DNA of 37,082 bases from Candidatus Cloacimonadota bacterium (GTDB lineage Bacteria; Cloacimonadota; Cloacimonadia; Cloacimonadales; Cloacimonadaceae), in the NCBI GenBank assembly GCA_029561955.1, contig JAKQWO010000035.1:1-37082 (forward strand). The letters are read 5' to 3'. The translations under genes were made by a program, and so were the position numbers. Below, piece after piece: positions 7,495-16,322 of the stretch; the first letter of the stretch is position 1; each line of letters begins with the position of its first letter. Under the pieces are notes generated by a model, which was given only the letters and a program-made list of their open reading frames with translations, had not been told where the DNA came from and did not search any database.

Positions 7495-8892
7495 TTGAAA
7501 CGAGATAAGCTGCGCCAAAATCACGTAGTGCGCCGCGGCATGCGCCTCTCCGTGATTGACGGTATTTACGCCCGCATCTATGCTGGTTTGTGCATGATTG
7601 GCAGCGGTTTTGTCACCAAGTTTATGCTGCTCTTGGGGGCTTCACCGCTGCATTTTTCCCTGCTCAGTGCCCTTGGGCAGGTGGCCACGCTCTCAGAACC
7701 CTTGGGTGTGGCCTTTACTCACCGGCTGCCCAGACGAAAGTGGGCCTGCGTCTGGATCACGGCGGCCGGACGCCTGCTTACCATGTTCCTCGGTGCTGCA
7801 CTTTTCTTTACCCTAAAAGAAGCAGGTATCTGGTTTGCCCTCACACTCTTGTTCCTGGCTGCATCACTGCAGGCGGTGGGCGGCAACATCTGGATCGCCT
7901 GGATGAGTGACCTCATTCCCCTGAAGATCAGAGGCCGCTTCTTTTCCAGACGCAATCAGATTCTCCTCTTGGCTGGCATGGTAGTGAGCTATGTGGTGAG
8001 CATCTATGTAGATATGTTTGAGTCTACAGGCGGGTTTCTGCGCCGGGTACTGATCGAAAGCGTTGGCTTGGGGAAATGGTTTGTGCCGCAGAATCAGGCC
8101 ACCTTCCTAGCATGGATGTTTGTAGGAGCAACGCTGATCGGGCTTTACGGCCTTACCATCCTGGCCAAGCAGCCTGAGCGCCCTTTGAAGAAGGTAGCCA
8201 AAGGTCGCCTCAGAGATGAATACAGCCAACCCTTTACGGATGCCAACTTCCGCAGATTGCTGGTCTTTGGCATCTGGTGGATGTTGGCCACGGGTGTGGG
8301 CTCCGCTTTCTGGGGGCCTTTCATGCTCAAAAACCTCGGTATGGGCATGTTTCGGATGCAGATCTATTCTACCCTGCACGGCGTTGCATCGCTGTTTAGC
8401 TGGCTGTATTGGGGAAAGTTTGTCGATCGTTTTGGTAATAAAACCACCATGACAATCTGCATCATCTTGGGTGGATTGAACCCCATGTTTTGGCTCTTCG
8501 TTTCGCCGGCAAATTACAATATCCTCTGGCTGGAAGCCGTCATTTCGGGCACCATGTGGGCTGGAAACGCACTGGTAACCACCAACTTTGTGCTCAGCGT
8601 TGCACCGCAAGGCAAACAGCAGATCTACAGCGGACTCTACAACGCCGTCGCCGGTGTGAGCATGATGTGCAGCACGCTGCTTTCCGGTATCTTCTTCCCC
8701 GCACCGCTGGACATTTTGGGCAAGCATCTGCAGAGCGAGCAGGTGGTATTTGGCATCGGCGGCCTCCTGCGCTGGTCTACCCTCATTCCTCTGGTCTTTG
8801 TGGTGGAGAAAAACCACGTGCCGCTGCGGGATGCGTTAGCCAGCAGCTTGAGATATTTCTGGGAGTATTGGCAGACTAAGTTTAAAAGGTAG
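7495..8892 (+). CDS. Major facilitator superfamily transporter, substrate unknown
   Basis: A hydrophobic protein of up to 465 residues with about 10-12 membrane segments and a basic cytoplasmic loop near residues 140-150 (LIPLKIRGRFFSRRN) matching the MFS loop 2-3/central motif style. The second half contains WGKFVDRFGNKTTMT, the usual MFS A-like motif. The start is uncertain: TTG 7495 has only a poorly spaced purine run, and an internal ATG just before RLSVIDGIYARIYAG is also plausible. It follows rnc by 15 bases. Its last 11 bases overlap the convergent formylglutamate amidohydrolase-like gene. Nothing in the sequence shows what it transports. Confidence 0.75.
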   Translation: MKRDKLRQNHVVRRGMRLSVIDGIYARIYAGLCMIGSGFVTKFMLLLGASPLHFSLLSALGQVATLSEPLGVAFTHRLPRRKWACVWITAAGRLLTMFLGAALFFTLKEAGIWFALTLLFLAASLQAVGGNIWIAWMSDLIPLKIRGRFFSRRNQILLLAGMVVSYVVSIYVDMFESTGGFLRRVLIESVGLGKWFVPQNQATFLAWMFVGATLIGLYGLTILAKQPERPLKKVAKGRLRDEYSQPFTDANFRRLLVFGIWWMLATGVGSAFWGPFMLKNLGMGMFRMQIYSTLHGVASLFSWLYWGKFVDRFGNKTTMTICIILGGLNPMFWLFVSPANYNILWLEAVISGTMWAGNALVTTNFVLSVAPQGKQQIYSGLYNAVAGVSMMCSTLLSGIFFPAPLDILGKHLQSEQVVFGIGGLLRWSTLIPLVFVVEKNHVPLRDALASSLRYFWEYWQTKFKR

Positions 8893-9676
8893 TAGGGCTT
8901 ATCCACCGCACTACGGCGTCGTAAAAGAGCTGTTGCAGTTGCTTCCAAAGGCTGAGATTCAGTTCACCCGTGTGTTCATCCATGAAGATTTTCTTGAATT
9001 CGATGGCCAAACAAATCACCTTCTCCGGATAGCGGGAATTGAGATAGCGGCTGAAATTACCACCAGGGAATTTGACGTCACAACGGCAGTCTATCTTGAT
9101 ATCGCCAAATGGCTTTCCATCTAGGAGTTGACGCAGCTTTTCCGCCTTATCATAGTGAATGGGATCGAGGTTGTTGCGTCCGATGATAATGTCCGGATTT
9201 CCCTCTTGAGGAGCCGGTTCTGCCTCTGGGCCACCGCGGCGATGGTTGTAACTATGCAAATCCAAAATCAAGAGCGGCTCGGTGACCTTCTCCGAATCCC
9301 TGCGGTAAAACAGCCTCCCCAAGTAGTCGTCCAACAGAGCATAAAACTCGTCATACTCGCCATATAGCCGTTCTAAGAGCTGAGCATCCATATCTTGTCG
9401 ATCAATTGGCAGACCCCAGCAGTCTTCCGGCTTTATATACACACATTTCTCACGGCTACGATTGAGATCCACCAGAAAGCGGCTGCTCTGCACGGTGATA
9501 TGATTGGGGAAGAGCCTCGCCATCTGATCCGTGTAGGGGTCTTCCTCCATTAGTCTGATTTCGGGGCTCAGGGAGCAGTTTTCGGCCAGTTCGGGACAGA
9601 GTTCATGCCCAGCGTGGATCGCCGTGGTTACCAAGGACAGTCGCCCGTCAAGCTTGGTAAAACTGGCCTGCATCAT
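8882..9676 (-). CDS. N-formylglutamate amidohydrolase-family protein
   Basis: 264 residues. His21 in TAIHAGHEL, the block SRFLVDLNRSRE (residues 65-76) and LILDLHSYNHRR (136-147, with His141) match the zinc-dependent N-formylglutamate amidohydrolase (FGase/HutG) family. Members remove formyl or related acyl groups from glutamate derivatives. No histidine-degradation genes are nearby, so the true substrate is open. It is the last gene of the recJ operon, with an ATGA overlap to the gene before it. Its 3' end overlaps the MFS gene on the other strand, leaving no room for a terminator between them. Confidence 0.8.
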   Translation of the reverse strand: MMQASFTKLDGRLSLVTTAIHAGHELCPELAENCSLSPEIRLMEEDPYTDQMARLFPNHITVQSSRFLVDLNRSREKCVYIKPEDCWGLPIDRQDMDAQLLERLYGEYDEFYALLDDYLGRLFYRRDSEKVTEPLLILDLHSYNHRRGGPEAEPAPQEGNPDIIIGRNNLDPIHYDKAEKLRQLLDGKPFGDIKIDCRCDVKFPGGNFSRYLNSRYPEKVICLAIEFKKIFMDEHTGELNLSLWKQLQQLFYDAVVRWISPTTF

Positions 9677-10326
9677 AGCTTCAGGCTCTGCACATACTGG
9701 ATCATCTTCTGCAGCGTGTTCAGGTAGCTGATCGCCTGTGGCATGCCGGAGATCAGCTCTGTGAGCGGGCTCAAATCTATCTTGCAGAGGTTGCTGGCTT
9801 GCTTGACCGCCTCCTCCAAGGTTGCGGGAACAGGCTGATCGTGAACGTGCAGCATTCCTTTGAGCACCGGATAGACAGCAGCGCGGGAGACGATCACCGT
9901 ATTCCGCACCGATGCAGGTTTATAGGGGTTATCCAGCAGCGCCTGACGGGTGAGCAACCACTTGCTACGCAGCTCACGTTCCATCTGCAGACGCAGGTCT
10001 ATCTTATCGAATCGCAGTCCCTTAAGGATGTTTGAATTGCAGATCAGGTTTTCATAGGCGGTGCAGATGTCCAAAAACTCCAGCGGATAGGCATCCAGAG
10101 ATTCTTCCACAAACTTGCGAGTGAATATCCAAGGCGGGATAAGCCGTCTTTTGCGCACGTATTGCACCAAGGGCTGCAGCGTTTCAAAGATATTGGGCGG
10201 ATCATCCTCAAAGATGAGCACAGCGCGCACATCACGGCTGTAGGAAGTGTGGATGGCAAGTTGTAAGAGCTGATCCTGCACATCTTTAAGGCTAAAGGGA
10301 AGTTCTTCATACATTTTGGCTTTCAT
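9673..10326 (-). CDS. Hypothetical protein, resembles a nucleotidyltransferase family but lacks its active site
   Basis: 217 residues from ATG 10326, chosen because a GAGGAAA in the end of glyQ lies at proper distance; an ATG at 10341 would overlap glyQ more. The middle ([10 protein letters not shown], then [14 protein letters not shown]) resembles a family of predicted nucleotidyltransferases in which a similar PLEFLDI...LRLQ.ERELR pattern follows the catalytic domain. The GS..(R/Y)G and DxD motifs of that fold are not visible in the N-terminal half, where only [10 protein letters not shown] is seen. It may be a degenerate, non-catalytic relative. It is embedded between glyQ and the amidohydrolase with overlaps at both ends. 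The family link is from memory and tentative. Confidence 0.5.
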   Translation of the reverse strand: MKAKMYEELPFSLKDVQDQLLQLAIHTSYSRDVRAVLIFEDDPPNIFETLQPLVQYVRKRRLIPPWIFTRKFVEESLDAYPLEFLDICTAYENLICNSNILKGLRFDKIDLRLQMERELRSKWLLTRQALLDNPYKPASVRNTVIVSRAAVYPVLKGMLHVHDQPVPATLEEAVKQASNLCKIDLSPLTELISGMPQAISYLNTLQKMIQYVQSLKL

Positions 10327-11176
10327 TCTTATTTTCCTCATATTTCTTTAGGTAAACGGTGGCGCAGTTTCTGGCCAAATCACGGATTCTGCCGATGTAG
10401 GCCGCCCTTTCGGTGACACTGATCACGCCGCGGGCATCCAAGAGATTGAAGTAGTGAGAGCATTTGAGCAGCTCATCATAGGCGGGAAAGACCAAGCCTT
10501 TGGCGTTGAGAGCCTCAGATTCCGCTTCGTGAGCGCTGAAGAGCTTGAAAAGCAGGCCAGTATCCGCAGCATTGAAGCTGTATTCCGAGCATTCTTTCTC
10601 ACGGGTGTAAAAGAGATCGCCGTAGTTGGTAGTGCCGTTGTAGCGCAGCTCACGATAGTCGTCCACGTTTTGGATATACATGGCCAAGCGCTCCAAGCCA
10701 TAGGTCAGCTCCACGCTCACGGGGAAGAGATCACGGCCAGCAATCTGCTGAAAATAGGTAAATTGGCTGATCTCCATGCCATCCAGCCACACCTCCCAAC
10801 CCAAGCCCCAAGCACCTAAGGTCGGCGATTCCCAGTCATCTTCCACAAAGCGGATGTCATGGTCTTCGATCTTCACTCCAATCGCTTCCAAGCTCTGCAG
10901 ATACAGGTTTTGGATATTAGCCGGAGTGGGCTTGATGATCACCTGAAATTGGTAGTAATGACCAAAGCGATTGGGATTTTCGCCATAGCGTCCGTCCTTG
11001 GGTCTGCGACAAGCCTGAGGATAGGCGATTGCGGTGGGTTTGGCTCCCAGTGCGCCGAAGAAGGTAGCCGGATGAAATGTTCCAGCACCCATTTCCATAT
11101 CATAGGGCTGGATGAGCAAACAGCCTGCATCCGCCCAAAACTTTTGCAGCGTGAGGATCATATCTTGAAAAGTCAT
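10307..11176 (-). CDS. glyQ: Glycine-tRNA ligase alpha subunit
   Basis: 289 residues, the normal length of the alpha chain of the alpha2beta2 bacterial glycyl-tRNA synthetase. [11 protein letters not shown] (34-44), GRYGENPNR (62-70), HYYQFQVI (73-80) and [11 protein letters not shown] are family signatures. The subunit holds the catalytic core that makes glycyl-adenylate. The beta subunit gene glyS, usually right after glyQ, is not here: the next gene is an unrelated hypothetical protein. The ATG overlaps the merR stop as ATGA. Confidence 0.95.
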   Translation of the reverse strand: MTFQDMILTLQKFWADAGCLLIQPYDMEMGAGTFHPATFFGALGAKPTAIAYPQACRRPKDGRYGENPNRFGHYYQFQVIIKPTPANIQNLYLQSLEAIGVKIEDHDIRFVEDDWESPTLGAWGLGWEVWLDGMEISQFTYFQQIAGRDLFPVSVELTYGLERLAMYIQNVDDYRELRYNGTTNYGDLFYTREKECSEYSFNAADTGLLFKLFSAHEAESEALNAKGLVFPAYDELLKCSHYFNLLDARGVISVTERAAYIGRIRDLARNCATVYLKKYEENKNESQNV

Positions 11177-11529
11177 TTATCTTCCTTGTTTATCGCTTCA
11201 CAGAGCGAGATTATTTGTTCCATCTTACCCCTCAATTCCAGCATCTCACTCCGCAGTTCCGTTGCGCTGAAGAGCTGCTGTCTGAGCGGTTCTTTGGCCT
11301 TGGCATCGGCTTTCAGCTTGGCACGCGCTCCTGCAATGGTGTAGCGCTGGTTGTGCAGCATATCTTGTATCTTTTTGAGCATGAGGATGTTATCCTGCGT
11401 ATATCTGCGGTTGCGTCCGCCATCACGTCTGGGGCGCAGCATGCTGAATTCACTCTCCCAATAGCGGATCACGTGCGGCTTTACTCCCAAAAGGTTGCTC
11501 ACTTCGCCGATGGTGTAATAATACTTCAT
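11173..11529 (-). CDS. MerR-family transcriptional regulator
   Basis: 118 residues starting [19 protein letters not shown] chose ATG 11529 because GGAGGTGAGC stands just before it; a longer frame upstream would run into lnt. The N-terminal winged helix-turn-helix (residues 3-70, with VIRYWESEF and RNRRYTQDN) is the MerR DNA-binding domain, and the C-terminal part is a predicted coiled-coil for dimerisation. There is no cysteine-rich metal site, so it is not a metal sensor of the classic kind. Single MerR genes of this length next to recJ/glyQ-type housekeeping genes are common in the FCB group, but the target is unknown. Confidence 0.85.
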   Translation of the reverse strand: MKYYYTIGEVSNLLGVKPHVIRYWESEFSMLRPRRDGGRNRRYTQDNILMLKKIQDMLHNQRYTIAGARAKLKADAKAKEPLRQQLFSATELRSEMLELRGKMEQIISLCEAINKEDK

Positions 11530-11533
11530 CTGC

Positions 11534-13048
11534 TCACCTCCCTTTACTAATAAAGATGCTCTTAAATGCACCGATTAGCGCCAGAACGACACTGATAACC
11601 ACAAATAAGGCCGGATAGAAGTAGATGTATCTGAGGACGGGCACTTGCGGGCAGGTGTAGAGCGGTGCGCTGAGATTGGTGACCTCAAAAAGCGGAGCCT
11701 GCCTCAGCTCGCGTCCCATGGGATCCACGATCACAGAGATGCCGGTATTGGCGCTTCGATAAATCTGGATGCGGTTTTCGATGGCACGGAAGCGGCTCAT
11801 CACCATATGCAGCCAAGGGCCGTAGGAGGTGCCAAACCAGGCGTCATTGGTGAGATTGACCAGAAAGTCCATCTTGTTAAAACCGCCCGCTGCATTCTTG
11901 GGTAAAGCCATGCGATGATGGATCTTATCAAAAGCCAGCTCATAGCAGATCGAGGGACTGAAGCGATAGCCATGACTCTGATAATAGGCCAACTCCTTGC
12001 CATATTCCCAATTTGCCTGCCCAAAATTGAGCTTAGCCAAGAAAGGAAAGGTATCCATCCACAGCATCCTCTCGCCCACAGGCACCAGGATGTTTTTGTG
12101 GTAGATGGCGCTGGGAGAGCCATCCGGCTTAAATAGCGACGCAGCGTTGTAGTAATAGGCATCACTAAAGTAATCGGCCGGCGCACGCTTAAAATCCGGA
12201 AAACCGGTGAAGATATCCAAGCCAGTGTCGCTGATAATGCTGCGGAATCTATACATTGCCAGTGGGTCATGGCGCAGGTATTTGGGGATGGCAGCTTCCG
12301 GCCACACAAGGAGTTGCGTCTTCTCCACAGCCGCTTGCTGACTCAAGGTATCAAAGACGGCCATCATGGAATCAAATTGGTCTTCATCCCATTTCTCACT
12401 CTGAGAGATGCAGGGCTGCATCACCTGCACGGATAAGGGCTTAGCTTCCAATTTGATGCTGTAAAAGCTGTATAATCCATAGCCTACCCAGAGCGCAAAG
12501 AGGATCACGATCCCACCCAGAGCCAGGTATTTGCGTTGCAACACCTTATCCACCATGTAGTTGACCAACAGGATAAACAGTGCGATCAGGCTCATGCCGC
12601 CGATGTCCAAGACCTGCAGCAGCAGGTTGTAATCCGCCAAGCAATAGGCCATATTCCACCACGGAAAGCGGGTTTCGCCATATTGCTGCAGATATTCAAA
12701 GCTGATCATGAGGCAGATGAAGCCCAGCCAGCCCCATTTGGGCATTTTTCGCCAGATCAGATGCGAGAAATAGAAGAAGATGCTGAAAGCCACTGTATAA
12801 AAGAGCATGATGCCAAAGAGCCCGCCTAACGTGACCAAAGCGATCCAATTGAGCACGATGGCGGTGTAAGTGACAGCCCAGATGGCAGCCATGAGGATGA
12901 TATTCTTGAGCTTTAAGTCCTTGGTTTGCAGGGCATGAGCCACCGGAATCCAGGCGATGAAGACCACCCAACCCATGTGGATGGGCAGCCTGGCGATGCT
13001 CAGCAGCAGCACCGAGGCAAAGGTGAGGATGAGCGCTTTATACTTCAT
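11534..13048 (-). CDS. lnt: Apolipoprotein N-acyltransferase
   Basis: 504 residues, close to the E. coli length of 512. About six to seven membrane helices fill residues 1-195, followed by a nitrilase-type domain with the triad Glu251 (VWPEAAIP), Lys318 (YHKNILVPVGE) and Cys368 (SICYE), and a final membrane helix near 480-500. It adds the third acyl chain to lipoproteins in the inner membrane, which points to a didermic cell with lipoprotein export. It overlaps the upstream lipoprotein gene by ATGA, and merR follows after four bases. Confidence 0.94.
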   Translation of the reverse strand: MKYKALILTFASVLLLSIARLPIHMGWVVFIAWIPVAHALQTKDLKLKNIILMAAIWAVTYTAIVLNWIALVTLGGLFGIMLFYTVAFSIFFYFSHLIWRKMPKWGWLGFICLMISFEYLQQYGETRFPWWNMAYCLADYNLLLQVLDIGGMSLIALFILLVNYMVDKVLQRKYLALGGIVILFALWVGYGLYSFYSIKLEAKPLSVQVMQPCISQSEKWDEDQFDSMMAVFDTLSQQAAVEKTQLLVWPEAAIPKYLRHDPLAMYRFRSIISDTGLDIFTGFPDFKRAPADYFSDAYYYNAASLFKPDGSPSAIYHKNILVPVGERMLWMDTFPFLAKLNFGQANWEYGKELAYYQSHGYRFSPSICYELAFDKIHHRMALPKNAAGGFNKMDFLVNLTNDAWFGTSYGPWLHMVMSRFRAIENRIQIYRSANTGISVIVDPMGRELRQAPLFEVTNLSAPLYTCPQVPVLRYIYFYPALFVVISVVLALIGAFKSIFISKGR

Positions 13049-13896
13049 TGTTCCGCCGCTTTATACTTGATTTTAAAGATGTTTACGCCCCAGTCACCGC
13101 TGTGCGTGAGCAGATCGTGAAAGATGGTCACTTCGCCTGGCTCGAGGATGGGCAAAAGTTGTTTTGCCTGCTGCTCTTCAGCCTGAGGCCAGCCGGAATA
13201 AGAAATGGTGCTGATCTGCTTGTCTACCAATAAAAGGTTGCCATGAATGTCCGCCAACACCTGTCCGCCCCGCTCCTGAATAAACTGACCGAAGCTGTCA
13301 AACACCTTGCTCTGGTTTTCGCTTGCGCTGTAAACGCTGATCAACTCACGGTTACAGCTTATTGCAGTGGGATTTTTAAACTGAAACCGGCCAAAGCGGT
13401 TAATCTCTTTACCGTCTAAAAGCGATACATTCACGATCTCACCGGGAGCCGCATCGTAGATAAACAGCTCTCCATCGAGATTGAGGCACAAAAGCTCCGG
13501 CTGGATCAGGTCTTTGAGCTCCAAGGAAGCGATGTAGCGTCCGCCACTGGAAAACTTCTTGATCATCGAGGCCATCTGATCCAATGCCAAGAGGTTACCC
13601 TCGGTATCGAGGGCTATATCCGTGAGCCTCTGGAAGTTATAGCTCATGTTGCCCAAGCCGCCGATCGTGTTTACCAGCTCCTTATCCTTGTAGATAAAGA
13701 CCTGCTGCTGGGCTCGGGAGAGTGTATAAACCGTGCCGGAAGCGGGATCGGTGATGGCCTTATCTACCTTAGTTTCCAAGGGGATAAAGCTTTCCAACAC
13801 CAGAGCATCTACCTCACGCTTGGCTTGAAACTTGATACCGCTACAGGCAGCAAGCAGCAGCGTTACCACGCAGAGAGCTAAGATCAAGTGTTTCAT
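13045..13896 (-). CDS. Predicted lipoprotein with beta-propeller-like repeats
   Basis: 283 residues. A short signal peptide ends in the lipobox LAAC with Cys18 as the lipidated residue. The rest shows repeated strands of the NHL/six-bladed propeller kind (ITDPASGTVYTLSRAQQQVFIY, ALDTEGNLLALDQMASMIKKF, LNLDGELFIYDAAPGEIVNV, split here by spacing in the protein). Such proteins usually bind ligands or scaffold complexes at the envelope; no catalytic residues can be named. It overlaps recJ upstream and lnt downstream by ATGA, so it is translated together with the enzyme that would acylate it. Confidence 0.75.
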   Translation of the reverse strand: MKHLILALCVVTLLLAACSGIKFQAKREVDALVLESFIPLETKVDKAITDPASGTVYTLSRAQQQVFIYKDKELVNTIGGLGNMSYNFQRLTDIALDTEGNLLALDQMASMIKKFSSGGRYIASLELKDLIQPELLCLNLDGELFIYDAAPGEIVNVSLLDGKEINRFGRFQFKNPTAISCNRELISVYSASENQSKVFDSFGQFIQERGGQVLADIHGNLLLVDKQISTISYSGWPQAEEQQAKQLLPILEPGEVTIFHDLLTHSGDWGVNIFKIKYKAAEQ

Positions 13897-15611
13897 GGGC
13901 GTAGACGCAGGTCCTTGAGTTTGCCCTGAATGGTGTTTTGCGCACCAAAGCGGTTGTATTCCAAGGTGTAGACGATGTCCAGCAGACTGTCTTTTTTCAC
14001 TAAGCTCACGTAATCGCCCAGATTGTAGCCGATCAGATCGAGCGTCACACCGTCCTTTATCGTCTTGAGTTTGAGGTGATTACGCCCCACGGTGTAGGGG
14101 TAGCTACAAACGCAGACATCCTTGGTAACGAAGATGGGACGGCTATTTCCCGGGCCAAAAGGCGCAAAGCGCTCGATCCATTCCATCAGCTTGTCATCGA
14201 TGTCGTAGAGCTGCAATTCGTGATCCACCTGCAGCGGCGGCTTGATCTCGTCCAAATCCAGATGTTGGCTCACATAGCGGGTTAGATCGTTTTCAAACCT
14301 GTCGATATATTCCTGATAGATGGTAAATCCCACGGCATATTTATGCCCGCCAAAGCTGTGTAGATTGTGCTCGGTATGCTTGAGCGCACCAAATAGGTCA
14401 AACACGCCGGGACTGCGTCCAGAGCCGCTGCCAAAGCCCTCTTTGAAGGAAATCATGATCACCGGACGGTAGTATTTTTCTACCAGCTTGGAGGCCACGA
14501 TCCCGATCACGCCGGGATGCCAGTCGTCTGAGGAAATCACCATGCAGGAGGTGTTGCTGAGGTCTTTATACTTCTTTTCGATGATCTCACAAGCCTCGTA
14601 GAAGGTGCGCTGGTCAAGTTGTTGTCTCAGCGAGTTTTGCCTCTCTATCACCTCGGCCAAGACCTCGCTCTCCTTTTCCTCTCTGGAAATGAGCAGGTTC
14701 ACGGCTATCGAAGCAGAACCCATGCGTCCTGCGGCATTGATGCGCGGTGCGATGCCGAAGACGATGTCGTTGCTGTCTAAGTTCTTTTGATTCAAGCCCG
14801 AAATCTGGATCAGGGCATTGAGCCCCAGGTTTTTCATATTGATCAGGTGTTGCAGGCCGATGTGTGCAAAGATGCGGTTTTCATCCGTGAGCGGCACGAT
14901 ATCGGCGATGGTGCCCACGGCGACCAAATCAAGATATTTGAGCGTGTTTTCCTCGCTCGTGATGCCCAAACGCTCATACACGGCCATCAGCAGCTTGAAA
15001 GCCACTCCCACACCCGCTAAATGTGGGAATGGATAGCCGGAATCCGCCAGTTTGGGGTTGATGATGGCCAGAGCGGTGGGGAGCTCGTCTTTGGGGTTGT
15101 GATGATCCGTGATGATGATCTCCATGCCCATCTCATTGATGGCGGCGATCTCTTCCAGCGCATTCACACCGCAATCCACACTCACGATTAGCTTGCTGCC
15201 GCTGTCCTTGAGATAGTCTAAGCTGCTCAAAGACAAGCCATAACCGTCTATCATCCGATGCGGGATATAAAAATCCACGATCGCACCCACACGCGTGAGC
15301 CCCAAAAGCAGCAGTGCCGTAGCCGTAGCTCCATCAACGTCATAGTCTCCGTAGATGGTGATCTTTTCCTTGTTTTCGATGGCACGGATGATGCGCGCAA
15401 CCGCTATCTCCATGTCCTTGAACAAGAAAGGACTATGTTGCTGAGCCAAATCGGGTGCGAAAAATCCCTCGATTTCAGCGTCTGACTTCAGCCCTCTGCG
15501 GATCAAAAGCTCCGCAATCATGGGCGGACACTTGAGCAACTCCGTAAACGAAGCCGCCAGAAGCTTTTCCTCCTCTGTGAGAGGCGAAAGGCTAATCCAT
15601 TCTTTCTCCAT
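13893..15611 (-). CDS. recJ: Single-stranded-DNA-specific exonuclease RecJ
   Basis: 572 residues. The DHH phosphoesterase motifs are present: GDYDVDG at 88-94, VDCGVNA at 145-151, the DHH triad at 169-171, and HLAGVGVAFKLL; the DHHA1 part has FGGHKYAVGF. The C-terminal part is the OB-fold region. It degrades single-stranded DNA 5' to 3' in recombination and mismatch repair. It is the first gene of the seven-gene minus-strand operon; AAGGGAAA lies just before the ATG. The promoter must lie in the 15612-15960 stretch. Confidence 0.95.
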   Translation of the reverse strand: MEKEWISLSPLTEEEKLLAASFTELLKCPPMIAELLIRRGLKSDAEIEGFFAPDLAQQHSPFLFKDMEIAVARIIRAIENKEKITIYGDYDVDGATATALLLLGLTRVGAIVDFYIPHRMIDGYGLSLSSLDYLKDSGSKLIVSVDCGVNALEEIAAINEMGMEIIITDHHNPKDELPTALAIINPKLADSGYPFPHLAGVGVAFKLLMAVYERLGITSEENTLKYLDLVAVGTIADIVPLTDENRIFAHIGLQHLINMKNLGLNALIQISGLNQKNLDSNDIVFGIAPRINAAGRMGSASIAVNLLISREEKESEVLAEVIERQNSLRQQLDQRTFYEACEIIEKKYKDLSNTSCMVISSDDWHPGVIGIVASKLVEKYYRPVIMISFKEGFGSGSGRSPGVFDLFGALKHTEHNLHSFGGHKYAVGFTIYQEYIDRFENDLTRYVSQHLDLDEIKPPLQVDHELQLYDIDDKLMEWIERFAPFGPGNSRPIFVTKDVCVCSYPYTVGRNHLKLKTIKDGVTLDLIGYNLGDYVSLVKKDSLLDIVYTLEYNRFGAQNTIQGKLKDLRLRP

Positions 15612-15831
15612 TTTTTCCCTTTTATTATCTTTTATTTTTATATCATGTCAGCCTGCCATGACGCCTTAAAGCAATGTTTTAACTTCAACCTTATAACAGC
15701 CTGCAAAAGAGCACAATAAGGCATTTCATGGCGAGGTTGCAAGATTATCAAAAGGGCTATTGGTGTAAAGTCTTTTTTTCATGCCAGAGCGATAATCTGG
15801 TGATCTGAGCCGTGGATAGCTCCTGTCGAAT

Positions 15832-15867
15832 TGATGTTACTATATGATATTCTAGATAGTTACATCA
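15832..15867. repeat. Imperfect inverted repeat upstream of recJ
   Basis: TGATGTTACTAT (15832-15843) and ATAGTTACATCA (15856-15867) pair at 11 of 12 positions around a 12-base AT-rich loop. It lies about 220 bases before recJ. It could be a regulator site or a leftover repeat end; there is no T-tract to make it a terminator. Confidence 0.45.
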
Positions 15868-15962
15868 TTTGAGGCTCAAGCTTGAAATGTTGTAGCACAA
15901 ACCCAAATAATGCGGTGCTGCTCCCCTGAGTCCGCTTTTTTTCATCTTGCCCACCCGCTCGG

Positions 15963-16050
15963 CCCTTGCTTAGCCGCAGGGTGATGCCGTGGTGATACTC
16001 GGGTTTTTCCCGGGAGGCACCGAGTAATCACCGGGCGGGTAAGCAAGGAA
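15963..16050 (-). repeat. 88-bp palindromic repeat, copy A
   Basis: The reverse complement of these 88 bases matches 26146-26233 at about 79 of 88 positions by eye. The unit is itself an imperfect palindrome: ends CCTTGCTTA and TAAGCAAGG, inner arms CCGGTGATTACTCGG and its near complement, and a central CCCG/CGGG hairpin around AAAAA. Similarity stops sharply at both ends. This looks like a REP/MITE-type element that can fold into one long hairpin. Confidence 0.8.
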
Positions 16051-16067
16051 GGGGGCAGCTACGCTGC

Positions 16068-16301
16068 AGTTGTGAGTTGTGAGTTGTGAGTTGTGAGCTA
16101 TCCCAGGGTGTAGATGGGAAGCGATGTTTTGGGGATGTGGGGCCCTAAATTATAATAGAATGTCACGACAGCTTGCACCCTTAATTCGTGTAATTCGTGG
16201 AACAAAAAAGAAGCACCGAGCCATGAGAATCTATACCACAACTACCTGTATCTACGAAACTTGCGCAGCGACTCACAACTCACAACTCACAACTCACAAC
16301 T
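16068..16301. repeat. 30-bp perfect inverted repeat made of heptamer arrays
   Basis: Positions 16068-16097 are about four copies of GTTGTGA. Positions 16272-16301 are the exact reverse complement of the same 30 bases. Just outside each array is a small GC-rich palindrome-like motif (GCAGCTACGCTGC at 16056-16068; CGGCGCAGCC at 16305-16314). The 174 bases between show a doubled AATTCGTG (16183-16199) but no gene. A similar GCGGC-TGC-GCCGC then AGTTGTCAGTTG motif recurs at 36884-36906, so this is a repeat family in this genome. Confidence 0.75.
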
Positions 16302-16322
16302 GGACGGCGCAGCCGGCCCCGG

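Larger units (their letters stand above)
15612..16322. other. Repeat-rich intergenic region between recJ and the lamin-tail gene
   Basis: Seven hundred bases without a convincing gene. It holds an imperfect 12-bp inverted repeat (15832-15867), an 88-bp palindromic repeat (15963-16050), and two heptamer arrays in inverted orientation (16068-16097 and 16272-16301). The recJ promoter should be in the first few hundred bases, reading leftwards. Short open frames here do not look like proteins. Confidence 0.7.

Noticed and set aside
6637-7524. 295-codon open frame antisense to rnc
   Set aside because: It shadows a certain RNase III gene and has no ribosome binding site or family motif.
16068-16301. 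CRISPR-like array
   Set aside because: The units are 7 bp, contiguous and without unique spacers, and there are no cas genes.
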